Of a DNA stretch of 64,000 nt, positions 56,415 through 64,000 are shown one piece after another (positions within the stretch are counted from its first letter, which is position 1; every line of letters starts with the position of its first letter). The notes under the pieces were generated by a model. The model saw only the letters and a list, made by a program, of their open reading frames with translations, was not told where the DNA came from and did not search any database. This DNA is from Pyrocephalus nanus (Eukaryota > Chordata > Aves > Passeriformes > Tyrannidae): the NCBI GenBank assembly GCA_038380795.1, contig CM076264.1, positions 11,906,001 to 11,970,000 on the forward strand, read 5' to 3'. The position numbers and the translations under genes are program-made.

Positions 56415-59400
56415 ATGGAACCGCCAGACAACGGGAAGAGAGACGAGAGGTAGGAATTCATTGGGTGTCATCTTGACCTCCCAGGTGTTGGGAAAATGTC
56501 GAGGTGGTTTCCAAAAAGTAATCCCCCCCTCAGTGCAAGAGTCATAATCCGTGAGGGGGAGAAGTAAGGAGCTGAGGACTGGTGTGGTATTTGAGAACAC
56601 GTCAGTGGTGGGGAAGACAAGGCTCTTCCCTTGCAAACTGGGGCACTTGAGAAGAAGAATCTAGGAATTGTATGTAGACAGTAGACTGGAGTTCCAGGAG
56701 AGAGATACCTGCATCCACTATGCCTGCACGCTTTTCCTTCCCCACTGTCCACCAATATTGGAGCAGGAGATTCCCTTCTTTTGCTGTAGCATTTCACTGA
56801 TGAGGTGTAGTTGAAAGGAACTGGTTTTCCATGAAGTCACTGTGCTGGGCGTGTGACACAGCTTTACTGGTGTTTTGCTGTGGGGCTGGTGGAACTGAGT
56901 GCAGGCAGATGTGGCTGAGGAGGAACAGGGGATCAGGGCTGCTGTTTTCTGAATTTCTGAGACCTTCCTTCTAATTCAATTTATGGGACTGTTTTCAATG
57001 CAACTCTACGGTGTCCCAAATCAGCACCTTTCCAAATCTTTGAAAGTGGCACCATCTTCAAAATGGCGCATTCCCTTTTTCTCTCCGGTGGAGACTTGGG
57101 GCAGAAGTCTGAAGGAAAATGAGAATGGGAGTTGCTCAGGTCAATCACTGCACGGGGATCTGCCAGCTCATGGGCTTATGACCCCCACCGACTGCTTCTC
57201 AATTTGTTTCACAATTAAGTGGGTGGCCAGATTGTCCCTTCCCACCCTTCTTGATGGATGGTAGCAGGAGTAGAAATAGCTTTTGAGAAAGAGGCATGCT
57301 GTCCCTTGTGTGTCTCATTGCTATGTGGGACAGCAAATGCTTGACCCAACTGATTTGTCAGCTGTAAGCATTCTCTGGATTTCCAAATTACTGCCATGCT
57401 GGACATGTGGCCTTGTCTGACAAGCATGGTCTGTGCAGAGAGTATCAATGGGTTGGTAACGATGGTGTAAGATGTTGCTCATCTTTTGTCTTTCTCTTTG
57501 TGAAAGCTTGTCCAAGAAGAACAGAGACTTGCTTCGTCTTGAGGCGCAAGAGAAGAGGAGACGGGAGGCTGCCGGGGAGAAAGAGCGGTTCCCTGGGAAG
57601 ACTCCCACCTTTGCAAAACCCTACAAGGTACTGGCCGTGGGGAGTGGAGGGGAAGGAGAGGAAGGAGAGCTGTGTCTTCTGCATGGGGTGTAGCAGACTT
57701 GAGCATGGGACAGGCAAACACAGCATCTTCCCATCTGCTGAACTTCAGTTCCTCCGAGGATGTGCTTAAAGCTCTGCTGGCTGTGCAAGAGCACCATGGA
57801 CTTGGGGTTGGTCTCCTGTAGGTGGAGGGAGAGTGCTCAAGAGCAGCTTGGCTGCCTGTCTCTCTGCAGCTGTGGCCATAAAAAAGCACATCTGACCTCG
57901 GTGCTCCTGAGGGCTGCAGGTGCATCTGCAAGCTTGGCTTGCAAGGACTGACAGTGGCCAGAGCAGTCCCGTGTGCTTTGGAGAGGCTGGCAGGATCAAG
58001 ACCAGCTTGCCTAACTTCACTTGTAGTGATGCATGGGGATCCAGTTAAGATGCTGAGGAATGCCCCTTGCTGAGCTGGATCTCTTGGGGTGCTACTGAAA
58101 TTTCCAGCTCTCTCTTCTTGTGTTGCAGACCAAGAAGAGAGATGTCCTGTCAAGGCACATTAGGAACGTCATGGGCAGTTTTAAGGATTTCAAGGTGTAC
58201 ATGAGACAGAATTTCCAGAAGGTCATATGGATTCCAAAAAAGTTGAAATCCAGATCCCAGACCAGGGGCAGGAACCAAGCATGTCATGAACTGAGCTGCA
58301 GTCAAACCAAGTCCATTCAGGGCTCAGTGACAGAAGAAAGATTTAAAAATGCTAAGGCATCAAAATCACCTGAGCTGGAACCTTCCCTGCAGAAAACCAA
58401 CTCCACCCATGTGCCATCCATTGAGGATATTTTGAGGGTAGGTGCTCTCAAAGAACAGAGCTCTGTGTTTCCTTCTATTGTGCTTGCATTAAGGTAAGGG
58501 GTGGGGCAAAACACACTGCTCCACTTCTATTCACTCTTGATAGCTGCTTCTCTCCATTGTTTTCCAGGAAATGACCTTCCTATTTTCACATCCCCTGTCT
58601 CCACTGCCCATTCCTCCAAAAGCAGAGCCTTCCACATTGCCACGCTCAGCAAAGGTAAACCAGCCCCTTTTTGCCAGGGCTTTGGTCAGTTTGCAAGAGA
58701 GCTTTCTGCCTTCTTCATGTGCTTTCATCTGCTTTGGAGCCCAGTGGGTCTCGAGTGGTCAAACTCTTTGAAATGCAGAGGCAGCCCGTGCCTTTGCAGG
58801 CAAAGCTCAGCTGCTTCAACAGCAACTCAAGGAAAGCAACTGCCCTTGGGAAGGGGCCTTTAGTCCTTACTAGCATTTTGGTATTAATCAACTTGCATGC
58901 CATGCCTAGAGCAGTTGGTAAGCAAATGTTTGCCGAGTGCCTGCTGCTGCCATGTCAGGAAAAAACCCAAACAATCTCATGCTGCTTCCTTCTTTCTTGT
59001 CTCAGCAAACCAACTCCACCCATGTGCCATCCATTGAGGACATCTTGAGGGTAGGTGCTCTCAAAGAACAGAGCTCTTTGTTTCCTTCTATTTTGCTTGC
59101 ATTAAGGTAAGGGGGGGGGCAAAACACACTGCTCCACTTCTATTCACTCTTGATAGCTGCTTCTCTCCATTGTTTTCCAGGAAATGACCTCCTCATTTTC
59201 ACAGCCCCTGTCTCCTCTGCACATGCCTCCGAACACAGAGCCTTCCAAATTGCCACGCTCCACACAGGTAAACCAGCCCCTTTTTGCCAGGGCTTTGGTC
59301 ACTTTACAAGAGAGCTTTCTGCCTCTGGCATGGGCTTTCATCTGCTTTGGAGCCCAGTGGATCTCGAGTTGTGAAACAGCTGCTTCCAGGGCATTGTTTT

Positions 59401-62323
59401 GCTCAGAATTAGAACCCATTGTGCTTCAGAGTGTTTTGGAGTGGGCTGAGATGGTGGCCAGCTCAGACTCTGGGACACTTCCCAGTCAGACTGACAAGCT
59501 AGTCAAAGTCTTTAGTGCAGTGGGTAACACCTGGGAAACAAATCATTGGTCAAGTGCTATTGGGAGAGAGCCGATTTATTTATTCCATTGTCAATATACA
59601 CTTTGTCCTTTCTTTCTAGGGCACAGACGGCTCTGTAGCTCAGAATCAGGGTAAGTAGAGATGCCAAGCAAACCCACAGTTTTGTGTGTATTGACAGGTC
59701 ATTTCGTGTACAGTGTGGGAAATGTTGTGGACAAGATCAGACGTTTACACGAATTGAGAAGGGTGATTTCCTCTGCTTTGTTGCAGAGGGATCAATTTAG
59801 AATGGCCTTAGAGACTAAATGTTCATTACCTCGAAATTAAACAGTATTTCATTAAGAAAGGCCATTAAGAAACCCCATTGGCAAAGCCCACTGAGTGGTG
59901 AACAATCTCAGTGGCAAAGACGTCCTGGAAGAAAGTGTCTTTCCAATCTGGTGCTCAGAGATCATAGGGTGAAACAGGCTACAAGTGAGGCAAATAATGG
60001 AACCTCTTCCTGTTTGATGCACAGAGCAGTCTGGCACAGCTTCAGGAACATTGCCGAGTTCTCGGCCAAGACCACTGTAAGTAAGCAGACCCTGGTCCCA
60101 GCTCTACTGGGCAGTTACTTAAAAGAACGTGTTAGGAATAAATACTGATGCTCCTTGAGGATTCTGAAGCTTCAGGTTTTATCAGATTTTTGTTAGAAAA
60201 CTTGAGTGAAGGGAATGATTTCTGGATGGACTCATAGAAAGGTTTAAGTTGGAAAAGGTCTTTAAGATCATCAAGTCCAACCATTAATCCAGCAATGTCA
60301 AGTCCACTAAACCATGGAAGAGTTACATTGGCTCTGTTAAAACCAAAAGAGAACTGAAGAACCCCCCCCCAAGTATTAATGTCCTACTGTTGGGGAGCAG
60401 TGCAGGCTGAGAGTGTGTGAGTCTCTTGCTTTGCAAGGATCAGACTCTTCAGCCCTGCCAGCTGGGCCAGGGAGCCTTTTGTGAGGAGCACTCCCTCACG
60501 GAGGTTGTTTTGGCAAGCACAGCCCAAATCTTGTTCAGTGTCTGGTGCTTGAGGGTTTATCTGCCTTGCCTGATACTCATCTTCTGGTTGTCTTTCAGTT
60601 GGCTCCTGCATGACCTGCACCTCAGTGATAGTGAGGAGAGTGAGGACAACCAAGTCAGTTTGGGATGTTGTACACACCAGGCACACAGAAATGCCTTGGA
60701 CTCATCTCAACTTGTTGCATTGTTCTGAGTTCCTTCAGCTAACCTTTCCTTCCCCTCTCTTCTATGTCTTTGTGACCAAAACAGCTTGTTGAAAAGCCTT
60801 CTTCTCCACTTGCTGGTCCAAGCTCCTCATCCCCGGACACCAGTGACTCAGAGAGCTCCTGGGGCTCAGAGACCCGCCACACCGTGGGTACCAAAAGGCC
60901 TGGCAAGCCCCTGGTGCACAACAGGGCCAAGAGATGCCGGAGGGAGGACAGCGAGCCTGATCCATTGGAGATCAGAGCCCAGTCCTCCAGGGACAAGCAG
61001 GCAGTCAGACAAAGAGTGAAGCTGGAATCTGCTTGTGGGAAAGACCTGAAGGCCGCACTCCAAGAGCCCCCCGAGAACAGAAAGGGCTCCCACCAGGCCA
61101 AAGTCACACAGCCCTTTAGTCTCGGGGTGAAGAAATTCCTCTCGCCAGCGAGAGACCCCACAGCTCCTGAGCTTGTCCGGGTGAAAGAAGAGCAGCAGAG
61201 AAGAGCAGAGACCAAGGACCTCCCTGGTGCAAGGAAGCAGGACTTGAAGAGGAGAGCCATGGACAGTGCTGATGAGCCCTGTGGGAAGAAAAAGGTGAGA
61301 GGTGGAAGGGGAGGTGGGTTTGTACAAGGACCAAGGTGGTGTTGGAAAAACTCCTGCGAAGTTTCCACTTCCCAGGTTGGGAGTGGAGCCATTATGCTTC
61401 TCCCATAAAGGTATTGTCAATCTTCTAAAAAGAGACTGTGAATCAAAACTTTCCACAGCTGTTACTCCATGGTCACACATCCCCTCCTGAGCCAATGAAA
61501 AGCCCACCCAGAAGAGATGAAATGCTTATTTTCAGCAATGAAATCAGAGGTTTCAACAAGAGGTTTAGCAGTTTCATCCCTGCCACTACAAAACAATTAA
61601 TCTATCTCAGCACAATTAGATAAAAAGTCATTTTTGGTTACTTGCCAGTGAGCCTGAAATCTATATATATCTGCTGTGCTGTGGGTTTGCACTTGCTGAA
61701 TTCCAGGTTGTTTTTTTTCCCCTGTTCTCAGTCAGAATCAGAATCACTCAAGCTTAAGTGTGTTGGTCTGTGCTTGATGTGAACTTTCAAAACCTGAGGG
61801 ATTTTCTTTTCCTTTTTTCTTTCTTCCTGTTAGAGGAGACAGATGTGAAGATTAAAGCGAGTCTTCAGAAAGCAAAGACTGCAGTAAAGTGAAGTGAGTA
61901 CACAGTGGTGGGATGTCAGAAGGATGCTTAAGTCCAAGTCTCTCTTAACAAAGGGGAGGTGAAGAACTGTATCTCCTGTCCTACTACTCCAGAGTTTGCT
62001 TCTAACATAAGATGCCTTCTGAAACCTTATTTGCTGGAGATTTGCCTTTACACAATGTGCAGTGGGAAGGCTGTAAAAAGACTCACAGTAATGAGGCAGT
62101 TGCTGAAATTCTCAAGGCTTTGCAAGGGCCCTTTGAATAAAGTAACTGGATTTGTTGACTGTCCTCTGTCAGTTGTGCCTGTTGTATGAAACCAACCAAT
62201 GGTTTTGTTTCTCCCTCTCTTTTTCCAGAGATCTTGGCTGAAGTCGGACGAGAGACCTGGGCTCTGGTATTGACCAGCAGCCTGACCGACCTGTTCCACT
62301 CCACCAGACAGGGAGAAATTTAG
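56415..62323 (+). CDS. AFF1-like: AFF1-like gene copy 6, full-length reference form
   Basis: AFF proteins hold P-TEFb, ELL and ENL/AF9 together in the nuclear super elongation complex. Exons: 56385-56449, 57507-57627, 58129-58437, 58568-58654, 59006-59050, 59181-59267, 59620-59650, 60025-60076, 60599-60653, 60785-61294; 444 in-phase codons. Residues about 12-90 match the AFF N-terminal homology domain (RDLLRL, FAKPYKT and LSRHIRNVMGSF against RNLLRI, FGEPYKT and LSSRIQNMLGNY in AFF1). Residues 150-184 and 194-228 are two ELL-binding modules (IEDILREMT...PL...EPS). DLHLSDSEESED at about 260-271 and HTVGTKRPGKP in the large exon also match AFF1. A further small exon 61732-61765 would lead in frame to 62229-62323, whose TDLFHSTRQG resembles the AFF1 tail (about 486 residues). 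The long serine-rich middle and most of the C-terminal helical domain of AFF1 are absent. Outermost copy, next to the array edge. Confidence 0.82.
56752..57162 (+). other. 411-bp optional intron 1 segment, copy 6
   Basis: Counterpart of the copy 1 segment, 47,862 bases downstream, in the other long-spacer unit. Confidence 0.78.
58438..59050 (+). repeat. 613-bp internal duplication, copy 6
   Basis: Exons 58568-58654 and 59006-59050; length identical to the blocks in copies 1, 2 and 5, so one ancestral duplication predates the array copies that carry it. Confidence 0.9.
60224..60317 (-). mobile_element. CR1 fragment, intron of copy 6
   Basis: Antisense CR1 tail, same variant as copies 0 and 5. 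Confidence 0.78.
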
Positions 62324-62547
62324 ACTAGAAGGAAATATGCTTGAATATTTCTCTATTACGTCCAATTCCTTCCTTAGGAGCTTAGAAACCTCTTAAGCCT
62401 TAGAAACTTTAAAAATTAGCTTAGCGGTTTTTGAAGACTTAAAAACTTAGTTTAGCAATTTTTTTGATTTGTTCAAAAACACACCTTGAGGCTTTTTGCA
62501 ATTTTGAAGGCTTAGGGACTTAGAAGCTTAGTGTAGTTACTTTTTTC

Positions 62548-62553
62548 AATAAA
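62548..62553 (+). promoter_or_regulatory. Poly(A) signal, copy 6
   Basis: AATAAA. The surrounding 3' region is more diverged than in the other copies, but the signal is kept. Confidence 0.6.
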
Positions 62554-63152
62554 ATACCCCCAGGCAAAAATGCAAATTGTTTAGTCTTATTTTTTTTAAT
62601 TGTTCAGAAAGCACCTGCATTCAAAAATGTTTTAAATAAAGAGGAAGTTTTCTTTTTCCATTGGGAAAACTTTGCACTGTTTTTTTCGGGTAGTTCTTTC
62701 ACCTGCCTTTAAAACTGCAAAGTGCAGTGAATTGTCTGAATGGGCCAATGTATTGACGGTCTATAAACATTTCCCTTATGAGCAACCAACAGGACAATCA
62801 TCACACATATTGCTGACAAGGACATCTGCCTCCAGAGGCTATTATGTGACATCCCACAGGCTGCAGTAGTTGTGTGCCCAGAGAACATGCCAGAGGAATG
62901 TTTTCCAAGCTCTCGTGCACATCCACGCCCTCAGCACTCGAAGTGAGTTACTGAGGCTCTTGCTCCCTTTCAGCCTTGGAAGCCTCAAGCTGGGGTGGCA
63001 AATGACAAGGTGTGTTTGGAAACAGCTCTGCCCATCTTCTGGGGCAGAGGGAGGTCACTCATGGGCTCCTTCTGAGCCACACTACAGGGCGGGCCCAGAT
63101 ACTTAGAAACCTGTCGAGGGAACACAGAAGGGAATAATGAGCTGTTTGCAAG
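62554..63152. other. Truncated spacer after copy 6, right edge of array
   Basis: Matches the beginning of the other spacers (equivalent to about 3625-4220) with extra private substitutions and a one-base loss near 62,925. It then ends abruptly at the junction with CR1 sequence. No gene seen. Confidence 0.8.
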
Positions 63153-64000
63153 GCAGGGAGGTCCTGCAGGGAGACCTGGACTAATCAGAGGGCTGGGCAA
63201 TAGCCACATATTGAGCAAGTGTGCAGACGACACAAAACTGGGAGGAGCTGTTGACTCCCTGGAAGGCAGGGAAGCCTTGTAGAGACACCTTGACAAATTA
63301 GAGAGCTGGTCAGTCACCATATGGAGTTCCATATGGGAAAGTTCCACGAGGGAAAGTTCTGGATTCTGCACCTGGAGTGGGGCAACCCTGGATGTTCAGA
63401 CTGGGGAATGAGATGCTGAAAATCAGTGCCGTGGAAAAGGACATGTAGGTCCTGGATGACAGCAAGTTGAATATGAGTCAGCAGTGCCCTGGCAGCCAGG
63501 AGGGCCAGCCCTGTCCTGGGAGGCACCAGGCACAGCGTCACCAGCCAGGTGAGGGAGGGGATTGTCCTGCTCTGCTCTGCACTGGGGCAGCCTCACCTTG
63601 AATACTGTGGCACTTTTGGGCACCATGATATAAGAATGATATAAAGCCATTAGAGAATGTCCAAAGGAAGGCCACAAGGATGGTGAAGGGCTTTGAGGGG
63701 AAGCTGTATGAGGAGTGGCTGAGATCACTTGGTCTGTTCAGCCTTGGAGAGAGGAGACTGAGGGGAGACCTCACTGCAGTTACAACTTCCTCTTGAGGGG
63801 AAGAGGAGGGGCAGGCACTGATCTCTGCTCTGTGGGGACCAGGGACAGGACATGAGGGAATGGGCTGAAGTGTCAGGAGAGATTTAGGTTGGATATTAGA
63901 AAAAGATTCTTCACACAGAGGGTAGTTGAGTACTGGAACAGGCTCCCCAGGGAAGTGGTCACAGCTCCAAGCCTGACAGGCTTGAAGAAGTAGTTGGATG
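63153..64000 (+). mobile_element. CR1 LINE, 3' half, running off the right end
   Basis: Sense-strand CR1: GGAGGTCCTGCAGGGAGACC, then GAATATGAGTCAGCAGTG, AGGAGTGGCTGAGATCACTT, GGAGACTGAGGGGAGACCTC, TTAGGTTGGATATTAG and GGAACAGGCTCCCCAGGGAA, in canonical order. The reading frames are broken, so it is a dead copy. Near 63,215 it jumps back and repeats the region before it. It forms the right flank of the gene array. Confidence 0.88.

Larger units (their letters stand above)
1..63152 (+). repeat. Head-to-tail tandem array of an AFF1-like gene unit
   Basis: The same gene plus spacer recurs with start codons at 8553, 18271, 27570, 36667, 45767 and 56415, giving spacings of 9718, 9299, 9097, 9100 and 10648 bp. 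A partial copy starts the window. All units are in the same orientation. Length differences come from a few discrete indels (613, about 726, 411, 1264 and 866 bp, plus minisatellite contraction) that occur in different combinations. Homology stops at about 63,152, inside what would be the next spacer. The left end of the array lies outside the window. Unequal crossing-over with gene conversion would explain the mosaic; that mechanism is inference. Confidence 0.97.

Overview
The window is vertebrate nuclear DNA, most likely from a bird. It holds intron-split genes with GT/AG splice sites and AATAAA signals, and several CR1 LINE pieces, including a long sense piece that runs off the right end. 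CR1 is the main LINE of birds and is also found in other reptiles. I cannot name the order or chromosome from sequence alone. Nothing looks bacterial: the many short ORFs on both strands are shadows of introns, spacers and exons.

Bases 1 to about 63,152 are one head-to-tail tandem array with units of about 9.1 to 10.6 kb. Each unit carries one plus-strand multi-exon gene and a spacer of 4.2 or 4.9 kb. There are six complete gene copies (start codons at 8553, 18271, 27570, 36667, 45767 and 56415) and one 5'-truncated copy (copy 0) at the left edge. The exons join in phase into a compact protein that I recognise as an AF4/FMR2 family member closest to AFF1. It has the N-terminal homology domain that binds P-TEFb, the ELL-binding motif, the acidic/serine block, a basic region and a decayed C-terminal homology exon. 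AFF proteins are the scaffold of the super elongation complex that releases paused RNA polymerase II. The full form here is about 444 to 486 residues, against roughly 1,200 in AFF1/AFF4. Family identity rests on remembered human sequences, not on a database search.

The copies form a mosaic of structural variants. Copies 0, 1, 2, 5 and 6 have a 613-bp internal duplication that gives two ELL-binding modules; copies 3 and 4 have one. Copies 1 to 4 carry a 726-bp net deletion in the large exon that removes a degenerate AF9/ENL-binding-like segment and opens a read-through frame. Copies 2 and 5 lack a 411-bp piece of intron 1. Copy 2 has a nonsense codon in exon 3. Copy 5 has a diverged patch in exons 3 and 4. 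Spacers are long (3.6-8.5 kb and 51.5-56.4 kb) or short (four between 14 and 45.7 kb). They differ by a 1,264-bp deletion at a GGGCCCC microhomology, by a 50-bp minisatellite with 7 or 3 units, and by an 866-bp segment found only in short spacers.

From about 20.5 kb to 45.4 kb the DNA is a 9,097-bp repeat with almost no visible differences, so amplification or homogenisation was recent. The array ends abruptly at 63,152 against a CR1 element whose internal rearrangement resembles that of the CR1 piece inside the long spacers. The main biological result is a recently amplified family of miniature AFF1-like genes whose members differ in which elongation-complex partners they could bind.
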